A DNA stretch of 64,000 nt from Eubacterium sp. AB3007 (GCF_000688015.1 NZ_JIAD01000001.1:992001-1056000); one strand, 5' to 3'. Positions 1 through 9,416 are shown, numbered from the stretch's first letter. The notes: generated by a model from the letters alone, not told the origin. A program made the numbers and translations.

Positions 1-335
1 ACATCCGCCTTGCGCACAAAGGCCTTTCCATCCTCAAGATCGATCCTGTACCATCCCTTGTAGTAGCCTTCCGGAGATAGTTTGTCACCGAACTGCACTT
101 TCTTCAACGCCTTGCTCCCGGTATCATCCTTCTCGTAGAGATCGGCCGATGCCTTCACCACCGCCAGCTGCGCATGCTCCGGTACTGCCTCATAGTTATC
201 GTGGGTCACTATGAGCCCTATAGCAAAAAACAGAACGAGCAACACGACAGGTCCCGCGATCTTCAGGATCCTCCTGTGCTTCTGCTTCTTCTCTCTGCGC
301 TCTCTGCGCCTCTCTATCGAATCGTATTCAGCCAT
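1..335 (-). CDS. SH3-like domain membrane-anchored protein, C-terminus outside window
   Basis: The gene runs off the left edge; about 111 codons of its N-terminus are visible. A basic stretch (ERRRERREKKQKHRR) is followed by one hydrophobic segment (about residues 27-43) and then a region that looks like the start of a bacterial SH3 domain (ASADLYEKDDTGSKALKKV, then GYYKGWYRID). This suggests a single-pass protein with its SH3 part outside the cell, perhaps binding the wall; that is inference. An ATG two codons upstream (341) lies too close to the GGGGGAA ribosome site, so 335, about 8 nt from it, is preferred. Confidence 0.6.
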   Translation of the reverse strand, partial: MAEYDSIERRRERREKKQKHRRILKIAGPVVLLVLFFAIGLIVTHDNYEAVPEHAQLAVVKASADLYEKDDTGSKALKKVQFGDKLSPEGYYKGWYRIDLEDGKAFVRKAD

Positions 336-388
336 ATTCATTTCCCCCTGTTAATATTGTACCACACAACAACAGAAGAACGCCACAC

Positions 389-427
389 AAAAACCGCGCC
401 CAGGCAAGCAAATTGCTAGGCGCGGTT
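389..427 (-). terminator. Rho-independent terminator after fba
   Basis: AACCGCGCC (392-400) pairs with GGCGCGGTT (419-427). On the minus strand the stem is followed by a T-rich run, about 30 nt beyond the fba stop codon. Confidence 0.75.
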
Positions 428-458
428 ATCTGATCCTATCAAGCAGTCATATCCGGTC

Positions 459-1397
459 TCATGCCTTGCCGGCACAGCCCAGAACATCGATCAACTTGTG
501 ACGTACAGTCTCCTTGATGTTGGCGCGAGCCGGCTTCAGGTACTGTCTCGGGTCAAAGTGATCCGGATGCTCCGCAAAGTACTTGCGGATAGTACCTGTC
601 ATGGTCAGGCGCAGGTCAGAGTCAATATTGATCTTGCAGACAGCGGAACGGGCAGCTTCTCTCAGCTGATCCTCCGGAACGCCGATGGCTCCCGGCATGT
701 TTCCGCCGTAAGTGTTAATCATCTGCACATACTCCTGCGGAACAGAGGATGCGCCGTGCAGAACGATGGGGAATCCCGGCAGTCTCTTCTCGCACTCGTG
801 GAGCACGTCGAAACGCAGCTGCGGTTTGGTTCCCGGCTTGAACTTGTATGCGCCGTGGCTGGTTCCGATCGCGATGGCCAGGGAGTCACATCCGGACTTG
901 GTCACGAACTCTTCTACTTCCTCAGGCTTTGTGTAGGAGGAATCCTCCTCAGACACGTTTACATCGTCCTCGATGCCAGCCAGAGTGCCCAACTCAGCCT
1001 CTACGACTACACCGTACTTATGCGCATACTCGACCACCTCGCGGGTGATCTCGATGTTCTCCTCGAAAGGTTTGGAGGAAGCGTCGATCATGACAGAAGT
1101 AAATCCACCGTCGATGCAGGCCTTGCAGGTCTCAAAATCCGGACCGTGATCCAGGTGCAGTGCGATCGGAATATCCGGGCACTCCTGCACCGCTGCCTCT
1201 ACCAGCTTGACCAGGTAGGTGTGGTTGGCATAGGCACGGGCACCCTTGGATACCTGCAGGATCAGCGGTGCGCGCTCCTCCTGTGCTGCCTCGGTGATAC
1301 CCTGTACGATCTCCATATTGTTGACGTTGAATGCTCCGATCGCATAACCGCCATTATACGCTTTCTCGAACATTTCGGTTGTGGTTACTAAAGCCAT
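459..1397 (-). CDS. fba: Class II fructose-bisphosphate aldolase
   Basis: Zinc-dependent glycolytic aldolase that interconverts fructose-1,6-bisphosphate with glyceraldehyde-3-phosphate and dihydroxyacetone phosphate in the cytoplasm. The 312-residue protein is of normal class II length. HLDHG at residues 81-85 carries catalytic and zinc-binding positions; further family motifs are EAELGTLAG near residue 134, GTSHGAYKF near 177 and LHGASSVP near 212. It lies downstream of dnaJ on the same strand but has its own promoter (1466-1494) and terminator, so it is probably a separate unit. The ATG at 1397 follows a GGAAGGAAGGT ribosome site. Confidence 0.95.
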   Translation of the reverse strand: MALVTTTEMFEKAYNGGYAIGAFNVNNMEIVQGITEAAQEERAPLILQVSKGARAYANHTYLVKLVEAAVQECPDIPIALHLDHGPDFETCKACIDGGFTSVMIDASSKPFEENIEITREVVEYAHKYGVVVEAELGTLAGIEDDVNVSEEDSSYTKPEEVEEFVTKSGCDSLAIAIGTSHGAYKFKPGTKPQLRFDVLHECEKRLPGFPIVLHGASSVPQEYVQMINTYGGNMPGAIGVPEDQLREAARSAVCKINIDSDLRLTMTGTIRKYFAEHPDHFDPRQYLKPARANIKETVRHKLIDVLGCAGKA

Positions 1398-1465
1398 AGT
1401 TATCTACCTTCCTTCCGTATGATCCTCTCTATGCGGCCGATGCCGCCAGACTGTTTTCTGACTTT

Positions 1466-1494
1466 ATTATACACAAATCCCGTATAATACGCAA
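1466..1494 (-). promoter_or_regulatory. Sigma-70 type promoter of fba
   Basis: On the minus strand TTGCGT (1489-1494), a 17-nt spacer and TATAAT (1466-1471). The -35 box begins just past the dnaJ stop codon, giving a leader of about 65 nt. Confidence 0.7.
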
Positions 1495-1499
1495 GAGAA

Positions 1500-2666
1500 C
1501 TAGGAGAACAGCTCCTTTACTTTCTGTGCAAAACCGGATTTCTTCTTGTAGCAGTCTGCTCCCACCTTCTCGCCCATCTCCCGGATGGCCTTCTTCTGGG
1601 AAGCGTTCAGTTTGGTAGGCACCTCCAGCTGCACCTTCACGTACAAGTCACCCATACGTCCGGTCCGTACGTTCTTAACGCCCTTTCCTTTCAGGCGGAA
1701 CACTGTTCCCGGCTGTGTACCGGCCGGCACCTTGTAGCTGACCTTGCCGTCCAGGGTCGGCACGGTGATCTCATCCCCCAAGGCTGCCTGGTGGAAGCCG
1801 ATGGGGATATCGATATAGAGGTTGTCCCTGTCACGCCGGAACAGTTCGTGCGGTTTGACGGAGATGACCACGTAGAAATCGCCGTTGGGTCCGCCGTTCT
1901 CTCCCGGATCTCCTTGCCCCCGAATGGGGATCACGCTGTCGTTGTCCACACCGGCCGGAATGTCCACGTTGATGGTGATGGTCTTCCTGACCTTACCGCT
2001 TCCATGGCAGTCTGGGCAAGGTGTCTCAATGATCGTGCCTTTCCCACCGCAATCCGGACACGGTGTGGTACTCTGAAACCGGCCCAACGGTGTGTTTTGG
2101 ACCGTACGCACCTGGCCTGAACCACCGCACTTGGGGCAGGTCTTCTTTCTGGTGCCTTCTGCTGTCCCCTCCCCGTTGCATGTCTCGCATTTCACGTACT
2201 TGGTGATACGGATAGATTTCTTTGTTCCGAACGCTGCTTCCTCAAAACTGATGGTCAGATCCTTCTGCAGATCTCTCCCCTTCATCGGAGCATTTCGTCT
2301 GGCCGCTCCACCACCAAAGCCGCCGAAGCCGCCGAAGCCGCCTCCACCGCCAAACAGGTCGCTAAAGATATCCTCAAACCCACCGAAACCGCCAAAGCCG
2401 CCACCGAAACCGCCAGCACCGCCAAAGCCTGCGTTTGGATCTACTCCAGCGTGGCCGAACCGATCGTACTTATCTTTCTTCTCCGGATCGGACAGGATGC
2501 TGTAGGCCTCATTGACTTCCTTGAATTTCTCTTCTGCGTCCTTATCCCCCGGGTTCCGGTCAGGATGATACTTCAGCGCCATCTTGCGGAAGGCTTTCTT
2601 GATCTCTTCCTCACTGGCCCCCTTGTTCAGACCAAGGACCTCATAGTAATCTCTTTTCTCAGCCAT
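1500..2666 (-). CDS. dnaJ: Chaperone protein DnaJ (Hsp40)
   Basis: Co-chaperone that delivers clients to DnaK and stimulates its ATPase. The 388-residue protein is full length. The J domain has its HPD tripeptide at residues 34-36. A Gly/Phe-rich linker follows (about 77-120), then the zinc region with four CxxCxGxG repeats ([32 protein letters not shown]), then the C-terminal substrate-binding domains. It is the last gene of the hrcA-grpE-dnaK-dnaJ operon, 71 nt after dnaK, with a GC-rich hairpin between them. Confidence 0.97.
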   Translation of the reverse strand: MAEKRDYYEVLGLNKGASEEEIKKAFRKMALKYHPDRNPGDKDAEEKFKEVNEAYSILSDPEKKDKYDRFGHAGVDPNAGFGGAGGFGGGFGGFGGFEDIFSDLFGGGGGFGGFGGFGGGAARRNAPMKGRDLQKDLTISFEEAAFGTKKSIRITKYVKCETCNGEGTAEGTRKKTCPKCGGSGQVRTVQNTPLGRFQSTTPCPDCGGKGTIIETPCPDCHGSGKVRKTITINVDIPAGVDNDSVIPIRGQGDPGENGGPNGDFYVVISVKPHELFRRDRDNLYIDIPIGFHQAALGDEITVPTLDGKVSYKVPAGTQPGTVFRLKGKGVKNVRTGRMGDLYVKVQLEVPTKLNASQKKAIREMGEKVGADCYKKKSGFAQKVKELFS

Positions 2667-2685
2667 TCCATCTTCTCCTTCTAAT

Positions 2686-2718
2686 CACGAACAGGGCGGC
2701 CGAGGCCGCCCGTCCGTG
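2686..2718 (-). other. Intercistronic hairpin between dnaK and dnaJ
   Basis: GGGCGGCC (2694-2701) pairs with GGCCGCCC (2704-2711); the stem extends through CACG/CGTG. There is no T-run after it, so it looks more like an mRNA stability or partial termination element than a full terminator. Confidence 0.5.
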
Positions 2719-2737
2719 AATCGTTGATTCTACGCTA

Positions 2738-4636
2738 TTATTTATTATCATCATCGACGACAGTGAAGTCAGCATCTACGACATTGTCATCGTTGCCTGC
2801 AGGACCTGCCTGTCCTCCCATGTTCGGACCAGCTGCCCCTCCCATGTTCGGGCCGGCTCCTCCGGCAAATCCGCTCATGTCCGGACCTGCTCCGGCGGCT
2901 CCCTGCTGCTGATAGATCTTGGATGCCAGCGCGTGGAATTTCTCCTCCAATGCATCGGTCTTGGCCTTGATGTCATCCGGATTGTTGGCTTCCAGTGCTG
3001 CCTTCAGATCCTCCTTGGCACTCTCCAGACCGCTGCGCTCGCTCTCGTCCAGCTTACCTTCCAGGTCCTTCAGGTTCTTCTCGGTCTCATAGACCAGGGT
3101 CTCTGCCTTGTTCCGATCCTCGACCTGCTGCTTTCTCTTGGCATCCTCAGCGGCGTACTGCTCCGCTTCCTTAACCTTCTGGTTGATCTCCTCATCGGTG
3201 AGGTTGGTAGAGGAGGTGATGGTGATCGCCTGCTCCTTGCCGGTACCCAGATCCTTGGCGCTTACGTTTACGATGCCGTTCGCGTCGATGTCGAAGGTTA
3301 CCTCGATCTGAGGGATCCCACGCGGAGCCGGTGCGATACCGGTGAGCTGGAAACGTCCCAGAGTGATGTTCCCTGCTGCCATCTCTCTCTCACCCTGCAT
3401 GACATGAATGTCTACAGCGGTCTGATTATCAGCCGCGGTGGAGAAGATCTGGCTCTTCTTGGTAGGAATGGTGGTGTTTCTCTCGATGAGTTTGGTAGCC
3501 ACACCGCCCAGTGTCTCGATGGACAGGGACAGCGGAGTAACGTCCAGCAGCAGCACGTCGTTGACCTCACCGGTCAGCACGCCGGCCTGGATCGCAGCAC
3601 CGACAGCCACACACTCATCCGGGTTGATCCCCTTGAACGGATCCTTGCCGGTCACTCTCTTGACAGCATCCTGTACCGCCGGGATTCTGGTGGATCCACC
3701 AACCAGGATGACCTTGGCGATATCACTGTTGGACACACCTGCATCTGCCATAGCCTTCTGCATCGGCTCGATGGTGCGGTTCACCAGATCTGCTGTCAGC
3801 TGATCAAACTTGGCTCTTGTCAAATCCATGTTCAGGTGCAGCGGGCCGGCATCCGTCACGGTGATGAAAGGCAGATTGATGTTGGTGGTCTGTGCACTGG
3901 ACAGTTCCTTCTTGGCCTTCTCAGCGCCTTCCTTCAGTCTCTGCAGTGCCATATTGTCATTTCTAAGGTCAACGCCGTTCTCCTTGGCAAAACTGTCCGC
4001 CATGAAGTTCATGATGGCGTTGTCGAAATCGTCTCCTCCCAGATGGGTATCTCCGTTGGTAGCCAGTACCTCGAACACACCGTCACCCAGTTCCAGGATG
4101 GATACATCGAAAGTGCCGCCGCCCAAGTCATAGACCAGGATCTTCTGGCTGCCCTCTTCCTTATCCAGGCCATAGGCCAGAGAAGCCGCTGTCGGCTCGT
4201 TGATGATTCTCTTCACATCAAGACCGGCGATCTTTCCGGCATCCTTCGTAGCCTGCTTCTGGGAGTCAGAGAAGTAAGCCGGTACAGTGATGACTGCCTC
4301 GGTGACCTTTTCTCCCAGATAACTCTCTGCATCTGCTTTCAGCTTGCTCAGGATCATTGCGGAGATATCCTGCGGGGTGTATTTCTTCCCATCGATCTCA
4401 ACAGTGTAATCCTCTCCCATGTGGCGCTTGATAGAAGCGATGGTTCTCTGCGGATTGGTGACAGCCTGCCTCTTGGCAGTCTCTCCCACCAGCCTCTCAC
4501 CACTTTTGGCGAATCCCACCACTGACGGAGTGGTTCTGTTTCCTTCTGCGTTGTTGATAACGGTCGGCTCTCCGCCTTCCAGTACTGCGACGCAGCTGTT
4601 GGTTGTTCCTAAGTCTATTCCGATTACTTTAGCCAT
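2738..4636 (-). CDS. dnaK: Chaperone protein DnaK (Hsp70)
   Basis: ATP-driven folding chaperone of 632 residues. The N-terminal ATPase domain starts with the phosphate-binding motif DLGTTNS and contains DLGGGTFD; the substrate-binding domain follows, then a Gly/Ala/Pro-rich tail ending in ADFTVVDDD. The length and the start ([10 protein letters not shown]) are typical for the family. It sits 26 nt downstream of grpE in the CIRCE-controlled operon and works with GrpE and DnaJ. Confidence 0.98.
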   Translation of the reverse strand: MAKVIGIDLGTTNSCVAVLEGGEPTVINNAEGNRTTPSVVGFAKSGERLVGETAKRQAVTNPQRTIASIKRHMGEDYTVEIDGKKYTPQDISAMILSKLKADAESYLGEKVTEAVITVPAYFSDSQKQATKDAGKIAGLDVKRIINEPTAASLAYGLDKEEGSQKILVYDLGGGTFDVSILELGDGVFEVLATNGDTHLGGDDFDNAIMNFMADSFAKENGVDLRNDNMALQRLKEGAEKAKKELSSAQTTNINLPFITVTDAGPLHLNMDLTRAKFDQLTADLVNRTIEPMQKAMADAGVSNSDIAKVILVGGSTRIPAVQDAVKRVTGKDPFKGINPDECVAVGAAIQAGVLTGEVNDVLLLDVTPLSLSIETLGGVATKLIERNTTIPTKKSQIFSTAADNQTAVDIHVMQGEREMAAGNITLGRFQLTGIAPAPRGIPQIEVTFDIDANGIVNVSAKDLGTGKEQAITITSSTNLTDEEINQKVKEAEQYAAEDAKRKQQVEDRNKAETLVYETEKNLKDLEGKLDESERSGLESAKEDLKAALEANNPDDIKAKTDALEEKFHALASKIYQQQGAAGAGPDMSGFAGGAGPNMGGAAGPNMGGQAGPAGNDDNVVDADFTVVDDDNK

Positions 4637-4662
4637 AATTTGCTCTCCTTTCGTCGTCTGTC

Positions 4663-5247
4663 CTAATTATTGACCATGACCATAGATGGTCTGATTACTT
4701 TACCATTTAGTGTGTATCCCTTTTGCATGACGTTCGTGACCTTTCCACTCTCGTAGTTCGAATCGTCTGTCGTCATTACTGCGTTGTGGAAGTTGGGATC
4801 AAAATCCTCTCCCAGCGCCTTTATTTCCTCCAGCCCGGACTTGCTCAGCACATCCGTTAGCTGCTTGAAGATCATATTCATTCCTTCTGCATAGCCTGCA
4901 TCTTCACCCTCGTGCTCCAGCGCTCTCTCAAAATTGTCAAGCACCTCCAGAAGCTGTGTCACCAGTTTCTCGTTGGCATACGCATAGATATCGCTTTTCT
5001 CGTTCTCTACTCTTCTCTTGTAGTTCTGGAAATCAGCCATGAGACGCATGTATCGCTCGCTCTCTTCCTCCTGGGAAGTCTCCTGCTGTTCCGTTGCCTC
5101 ATCTTCAGGTTCCGGTTCTGCGCCTGCGTTGATATCTTCCTCAGCCTGTGCGCTTTCTGAATCCTGCGCTTCCTGATCAGTCTGCGGGTCTTCGATTTCG
5201 ATCTCCACGCCCTGCTCTTGATCCATTACTCTTTCTTCGTTAGCCAT
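4663..5247 (-). CDS. grpE: Nucleotide exchange factor GrpE
   Basis: Releases ADP from DnaK. The reading frame opens at 5265 (GTG), but the ATG at 5247 (MANEERV, 194 residues) is preferred: its start overlaps the hrcA stop by 8 nt and a GGTGGTGAAG ribosome site lies upstream. An ATG at 5226 is also possible. Residues 1-60 are a low-complexity Glu/Gln/Asp-rich acidic tail, followed by the long dimer helix ([19 protein letters not shown]) and the C-terminal beta domain ending in [11 protein letters not shown], all typical of GrpE. Confidence 0.94.
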   Translation of the reverse strand: MANEERVMDQEQGVEIEIEDPQTDQEAQDSESAQAEEDINAGAEPEPEDEATEQQETSQEEESERYMRLMADFQNYKRRVENEKSDIYAYANEKLVTQLLEVLDNFERALEHEGEDAGYAEGMNMIFKQLTDVLSKSGLEEIKALGEDFDPNFHNAVMTTDDSNYESGKVTNVMQKGYTLNGKVIRPSMVMVNN

Positions 5248-6289
5248 CGTCGTTTTCTTCACCACCTCTTAGCATAAATGTGTTACTCAGATTCTCGGTA
5301 AGATATTCCACTATGGAAGTGATCTCTCCGTACTTCATTCTCGTCGGCCCGATCACTCCGATCTTACCAACCATCTGCCCGTCAACATGATACGTTGCCG
5401 TGATCAGCGAGCAGTCTTTCATATCGTCATCAGCATTCTCTGCGCCGATGGTCACGATCATTCCATCACCCCGGTTCATGAGCTTTTGCATGAGTTTCTC
5501 CCGCTTGTCGAACAGCGAGATAAAACTCCGCGCTCTATCCAGATCCATATACTCCGGGATATCAAATATATTGGAAAGGCCATCCATATACAGGTTCACG
5601 TTCAGCATGTCGGAAAGTGTCCGCATAAAGTTCGGCATGATGCTGTCCGCCAGTGCGTTCATGGCCTCGATGTCTGTGTTGAAATCATCGATGATGTTGC
5701 CCGTCAGCACATCGGAGATCGTTCTCCCCTTGTAGTTATAGGTGATGTTCTTGGCCAGGATCTGCAACTGTTCCTCCGTATACGGCACGTTCATGTGAAG
5801 CACCGTGTTGGAGATCTTGCCACTCTCTGCCACGATCATCAGCACTACGCTGTCCTGATCCACCGGGAGCAGGTTGACATACTTCAGCTTGTCCTCCTGC
5901 TTGCTGGGCGTCACCGCAAAGGATGCCAGATTGGTGATCTCCGACAGAAGCGCTGCCGCATGCTGCATGGTCTTGTCGAACTCAGCGATGTCTGCCTTCA
6001 GGGTCTCTGCAATGATCTGCTTCGCCTCCGGAGTGGGCTCTACCCGCCCCATCATGCTGTTGACATAGAGCCTGTAAGCCTTGTCGGAAGGGACTCTACC
6101 CGCCGAGGTATGGGGATGCGTCAAGTACCCCATTTCCTCCAGGTCGCTCATCTCATTTCGAATGGTCGCGGGACTTATGCTCATATCCAGTCTCTTGGAC
6201 AAAGTCCTGGACCCCACCGGTTCTGCCGATCTCACATAATCCTGAATGATGGCCTGTAGAATCTTCAGTTTTCTTTCTGTTAATTCCAT
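5240..6289 (-). CDS. hrcA: Heat-inducible transcription repressor HrcA
   Basis: Repressor of the class I heat-shock genes that binds CIRCE. The frame opens at a GTG (6313) that lies inside the CIRCE operator; the ATG at 6289 (MELTERKLKIL) has an AAGGAG site 6 nt upstream and matches the usual N-terminus, giving 349 residues. The N-terminal winged helix is visible (SISPATIRNEMSDLEEMGYL), as is the conserved HPHTSAGRVPSDKAYR. It is the first gene of the operon, so expression is autoregulated. Confidence 0.96.
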   Translation of the reverse strand: MELTERKLKILQAIIQDYVRSAEPVGSRTLSKRLDMSISPATIRNEMSDLEEMGYLTHPHTSAGRVPSDKAYRLYVNSMMGRVEPTPEAKQIIAETLKADIAEFDKTMQHAAALLSEITNLASFAVTPSKQEDKLKYVNLLPVDQDSVVLMIVAESGKISNTVLHMNVPYTEEQLQILAKNITYNYKGRTISDVLTGNIIDDFNTDIEAMNALADSIMPNFMRTLSDMLNVNLYMDGLSNIFDIPEYMDLDRARSFISLFDKREKLMQKLMNRGDGMIVTIGAENADDDMKDCSLITATYHVDGQMVGKIGVIGPTRMKYGEITSIVEYLTENLSNTFMLRGGEENDDG

Positions 6290-6302
6290 TGCCTTCTCCT
6301 TG

Positions 6303-6329
6303 TTAGCACTCACCTATACGGAGTGCTAA
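6303..6329 (-). promoter_or_regulatory. CIRCE operator (HrcA binding site)
   Basis: A perfect TTAGCACTC (6303-6311), 9-nt spacer, GAGTGCTAA (6321-6329). It lies between the -10 box and the hrcA start, where bound HrcA would block transcription initiation. Confidence 0.97.
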
Positions 6330-6340
6330 TTACTATATAT

Positions 6341-6369
6341 AATGTACTACTCTCTCGGCAGGATGTCAA
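6341..6369 (-). promoter_or_regulatory. Promoter of hrcA-grpE-dnaK-dnaJ
   Basis: Minus strand: TTGACA (6364-6369), 17-nt spacer, TACATT (6341-6346). CIRCE begins 11 nt downstream of the -10 box. Confidence 0.75.
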
Positions 6370-6702
6370 CACTATTTTCATAGTTTTTCTTGTAAATTTG
6401 GTGAGCGAATGTGGTGATCTTGTGACAAAGCAAACAGCCGGCGTTTCCGCCGGCTGCATGCTAGATGAACTATTGAAATTGAATGGACATTTATATCTAT
6501 GTCACAAAAGAGGAATCGGTCAGAGATACTGCACCATGTGGTTGGAGTGGTCTTTCGACCGCGAACTCAGTTAAATTTATCTAACAAAACATTATTGATT
6601 CAGGCCGCTTCCGCGGCCTTGGTTAAGTACCTCTAACCACCATTATAATGCCATAAGTTGAGTCTCCTGTCAACCCCTATTCTAAAAAAAATCTACTCTC
6701 TC
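6370..6702. other. Intergenic region with two GC-rich hairpins, no clear gene
   Basis: Two stem-loops stand out: CAGCCGGCG-TTTC-CGCCGGCTG (6435-6456), followed on the minus strand by a T-rich stretch, and AGGCCGC-TTCC-GCGGCCT (6602-6619). Either could end the lar/nitroreductase transcript. Between them is GGTC-GAAA-GACC on the minus strand. Short open frames here have no supporting signals. A lone TGCCATAA octamer lies at 6649-6656. Confidence 0.4.
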
Positions 6703-7440
6703 CTACTTGTTCCAGAGCTGTCTCCCCGACCCGATCTCAAAATGACAGATGACGATTCCCTTGTCCACTTTACAGAAGGGACCGAATCCGGCCTTTACCT
6801 TCACGGTCTCCCCTTCCAGGTAAAACCGGAACTTCTGCTGATTGATGGCAGTGGGAGCCATCAGTGCCGCCTGTACGCCCCGACGGAACCAGTCAGGCGC
6901 CGGGCGATCTGTCTGGCTCACATCCTCAAATTTTTTGGAACGGCGCCGGCTACCCTGATCTGCCCCGTGTCCCACGGTGATCACGGCCACCAGTTTCTCT
7001 CCTGGCCCGATGTCATACGCCCTGTCCACCTTGGTGTAGGTCCCTCCTACCCAGCAGGTGTTCAGTTCCAGTTGTTGCGCCAGCAGTACCAGCTTCTCTC
7101 CGTAATACCCGCAGCGCTCGTCCAGATCCCGAGACTTGGGACCGATCATCGTAATGTAATCCTGCACCCCCTGGAATCTTCCGTATTTCGCCTTAAACGT
7201 GCTGAACGCCTTGGGCTCGTTGGTGATAAGCTGCATGTGCAGCCCGCCCTCCTCGTTGTAGCGGGTGATGGCCTCCTGCAGTTCCTGAAATTGAGAACGG
7301 CTCAGAGGCTCCTCTGTATACTTACGAACAGAATGCCGATATTCGATGGCCTCCATCAGTGACATACGTTCAGGCATCCCTTCCACTTCACCGGTCTGTC
7401 TCTGGAGCAGAGCGGCATCCTTGCTTTTTCTACCGAACAT
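6703..7440 (-). CDS. Nitroreductase family protein
   Basis: FMN-dependent oxidoreductase fold of unknown substrate, 245 residues. The N-terminal region ERMSLMEAIEYRHSVRKY is the typical family start with the Arg that contacts the flavin phosphate, and the C-terminal half (APTAINQQKFRFYLEGE) repeats a nitroreductase-like pattern, as in the tandem TM1586-type members. The ATG at 7440 has GAGAGGAG 7 nt upstream and is preferred over the GTG at 7446; it overlaps the DUF3842 gene by 11 nt, so the two are translationally coupled. Being last in the larE-larB operon suggests, but does not show, a link with nickel-cofactor metabolism. Confidence 0.8.
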   Translation of the reverse strand: MFGRKSKDAALLQRQTGEVEGMPERMSLMEAIEYRHSVRKYTEEPLSRSQFQELQEAITRYNEEGGLHMQLITNEPKAFSTFKAKYGRFQGVQDYITMIGPKSRDLDERCGYYGEKLVLLAQQLELNTCWVGGTYTKVDRAYDIGPGEKLVAVITVGHGADQGSRRRSKKFEDVSQTDRPAPDWFRRGVQAALMAPTAINQQKFRFYLEGETVKVKAGFGPFCKVDKGIVICHFEIGSGRQLWNK

Positions 7441-7846
7441 TGTCACACTCCTCTCTTATCTTGGTGATGACGTCCGACACCAGATCGGAAACCGGCTGGC
7501 GGTCTACCCCAGCCACCAGGTTATCGCACATATTCATCGGGATGAGGATGCGCTTCGCAGGGCTTTGTGCCACCGCAAGCGCCATGGCCGGCGTCACCTC
7601 GCCCATGAGAGAGTCTGCGATGACGATCCCAAGAGGACCGATGATATAATCCGCACGACGACAAGCCACGATTGCCGGGTTCTCCCCGGTGGCCCCCTCG
7701 CTGGCACCTGCCTTCAGCATGGTCGCGGTGGCCACGCTGTTGGTCCCAACGACCTTGATCTCCGCGGCGGGGAACGCATCGCGTACTGCACCCACCACTT
7801 CTCTTCCAAGTCTTCCGCCCTGTCCGTCTATCACTACGATCTGCAT
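7430..7846 (-). CDS. DUF3842 family protein
   Basis: A 138-residue cytoplasmic protein of unknown function. It starts with a Rossmann-like MQIVVIDGQGGRLGREVV, a glycine-rich loop after a beta strand, and has a second conserved block GPLGIVIADSLMGEVTPAMA. This pattern matches the clostridial DUF3842 family. It lies 3 nt after larB and overlaps the nitroreductase gene, so it belongs to the lar operon. A role in nucleotide or cofactor handling is a guess from the fold-like N-terminus. Confidence 0.75.
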   Translation of the reverse strand: MQIVVIDGQGGRLGREVVGAVRDAFPAAEIKVVGTNSVATATMLKAGASEGATGENPAIVACRRADYIIGPLGIVIADSLMGEVTPAMALAVAQSPAKRILIPMNMCDNLVAGVDRQPVSDLVSDVITKIREECDNVR

Positions 7847-7849
7847 CCG

Positions 7850-8602
7850 CTATCCCTCCATATGGTTGATCATGCTGGCCAGATAGCCAGCTCCAAAGCC
7901 GTTGTCGATATTCACCACGCTGACCCCGCTGGCGCAGGAGTTCAGCATGGCAAGCAGCGCTGTCACTCCGCCAAAGGCCGTCCCGTACCCCACACTGGTG
8001 GGCACAGCGATCACCGGACAATCCGCCAGACCGCCAACCACACTGGCAAGGGCGCCTTCCATGCCGGCGATGGCGATGATGACCCTGGCGTTCATGATGT
8101 CATCTGTATGATTAAGCAGACGATGGATCCCCGCTACTCCTGCATCGTAGACCCGATGCACTTCGTTTCCGAGCGTCTCCGCAGTGATCGCCGCCTCTTC
8201 CGCCACCGGAATATCGCTGGTCCCCGCTGTCATCACCAGTATATATCCCGGAGCATCCACCGGGATCATCTTCCCGATAACGGCTGCCCGGGCATCCTCA
8301 AAATACTGAAAAGGGATGTCTTTGCGAAAGTACTCCGCCGCCTCCTGGCTCATGCGTGTCACCAGGATGGTTTCCTGTCCATCCTCCCAGAGCGCATGGG
8401 CGATCCGATCGATCTGCTCCGGTGTCTTTCCGGCCCCATAGATGATCTCTCCGATCCCCTGGCGCAGTCCCCGATGAGTATCCAGCTTGGCGATGTCGAT
8501 GTCCCGGATGGGATCCATCCGCAAGTCGTTGATGGCTTCGTTCACCGAGAGCTTTCCGGATGCTACCTTCTCCAGAAGCTCCCTGGTCTCATTTCTCGTC
8601 AT
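7850..8602 (-). CDS. larB: LarB, pyridinium-3,5-biscarboxylic acid mononucleotide synthase
   Basis: First enzyme of nickel-pincer nucleotide (NPN) cofactor synthesis: it carboxylates and hydrolyses nicotinic acid adenine dinucleotide. The 250-residue protein has the LarB N-terminal helical part and a C-terminal domain related to AIR carboxylase PurE (VMTAGTSDIPVAEEA, YDAGVAGIHRLL, VGGLADCPVIAVPTSVGYG). The GTAGCCT-ATG start lies inside the end of larE (14-nt overlap). LarB and LarE together imply that the cell makes the NPN cofactor; a LarA-type user enzyme is not in this window. Confidence 0.93.
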   Translation of the reverse strand: MTRNETRELLEKVASGKLSVNEAINDLRMDPIRDIDIAKLDTHRGLRQGIGEIIYGAGKTPEQIDRIAHALWEDGQETILVTRMSQEAAEYFRKDIPFQYFEDARAAVIGKMIPVDAPGYILVMTAGTSDIPVAEEAAITAETLGNEVHRVYDAGVAGIHRLLNHTDDIMNARVIIAIAGMEGALASVVGGLADCPVIAVPTSVGYGTAFGGVTALLAMLNSCASGVSVVNIDNGFGAGYLASMINHMEG

Positions 8603-9350
8603 AGGCTACCCTTCCTTTCAGGTCCAGGACCACCTCTCCAAAGTAGGGGGTGATCCCTTCGATGATCTCCTGTCTGATTGCAAGCACCTTCTCCATCTCC
8701 GCCTCCGGCACCTGGATCAGCCCCGTCTCTCCCCGCTTGCGCACGCGGAAATCCCGCAGCCCGTGCTCCCGGAGCACGTCCTCGGCACGCTCCACTCTGG
8801 CCAGCGCATCCTCTGTGATGGTCTCCCCGGTGGGGATCCTGGTCGCCAGACAGGCGTAACTCGGCTTGTTCCAGGTGAACAGGCCAGCTGCTTTCGATCG
8901 TTCTCTCACTTCTCGCTTGGTGATGCCACAGAGAGCGAGTGGCGAAAGCACCTTCATTTCGGACAAAGCCTTCATCCCCGGCCTGTCCTCCGCAGGATCG
9001 GAGGCATTGGTGCCATCCAGGATGGTGGTATAGCCATCCTCCCGAGCCGCCCGGCAGATGGCGCCAAAGATCTGCCGCTTACAATGGTAGCATCGATCCT
9101 GTGGATTGGAGGCCACCTCCGGATGAGACAGGATGTCGTGCTCCAGCACCGTGACCTCTGCTCCGATCTGTGCCGCCAGTTCCATGGCATCCTCATACTC
9201 GAACTGAGGCTGAAAGGCGGTCTTCATGTAGTACGCGCGAACATCGGAGCCATACTGGATCGCCGCCCACAGCAGGTAGGACGAGTCCACGCCGCCGGAA
9301 AACCCAAGCGCAACCTTGTTGTTCTGCTGAAAAAAATCCTGCAGTGTCAT
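8589..9350 (-). CDS. larE: LarE, ATP-dependent sacrificial sulfur transferase
   Basis: Adenylates the LarB product and donates sulfur to it during NPN cofactor synthesis. 253 residues with a PP-loop SGGVDSS at 18-24. DRCYHCKRQIFG and PSYACLATRIPTGE are conserved LarE regions; the Cys in the latter block probably corresponds to the sulfur-donating Cys of the L. plantarum enzyme, but I cannot align it here. First gene of a four-gene operon with a good sigma-70 promoter. Confidence 0.92.
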   Translation of the reverse strand: MTLQDFFQQNNKVALGFSGGVDSSYLLWAAIQYGSDVRAYYMKTAFQPQFEYEDAMELAAQIGAEVTVLEHDILSHPEVASNPQDRCYHCKRQIFGAICRAAREDGYTTILDGTNASDPAEDRPGMKALSEMKVLSPLALCGITKREVRERSKAAGLFTWNKPSYACLATRIPTGETITEDALARVERAEDVLREHGLRDFRVRKRGETGLIQVPEAEMEKVLAIRQEIIEGITPYFGEVVLDLKGRVAYDEK

Positions 9351-9384
9351 TCAGATTTCTCCTTGCATTTGAAAATACAATATA

Positions 9385-9413
9385 AGTATACCCGAAAATC
9401 ACCAAAATGCCAA
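9385..9413 (-). promoter_or_regulatory. Sigma-70 promoter of the larE operon
   Basis: Minus strand TTGGCA (9408-9413), 17-nt spacer, TATACT (9385-9390), about 35 nt before the larE start. Confidence 0.7.
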
Positions 9414-9416
9414 CAT

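Noticed and set aside
2933..4525. A 530-codon open frame opposite dnaK
   Set aside because: A well-known shadow effect of dnaK codon usage; no start signals and low-complexity translation.
6649..6656. A lone TGCCATAA octamer considered as a third octamer array
   Set aside because: Only one copy without the spaced partners; a single octamer is expected by chance about once in this length of sequence.
9385..9413. TGGCAT upstream of larE considered as a sigma-54 -24 element
   Set aside because: No GC-containing -12 element at the needed distance; the bases form the -35 box of a good sigma-70 promoter.
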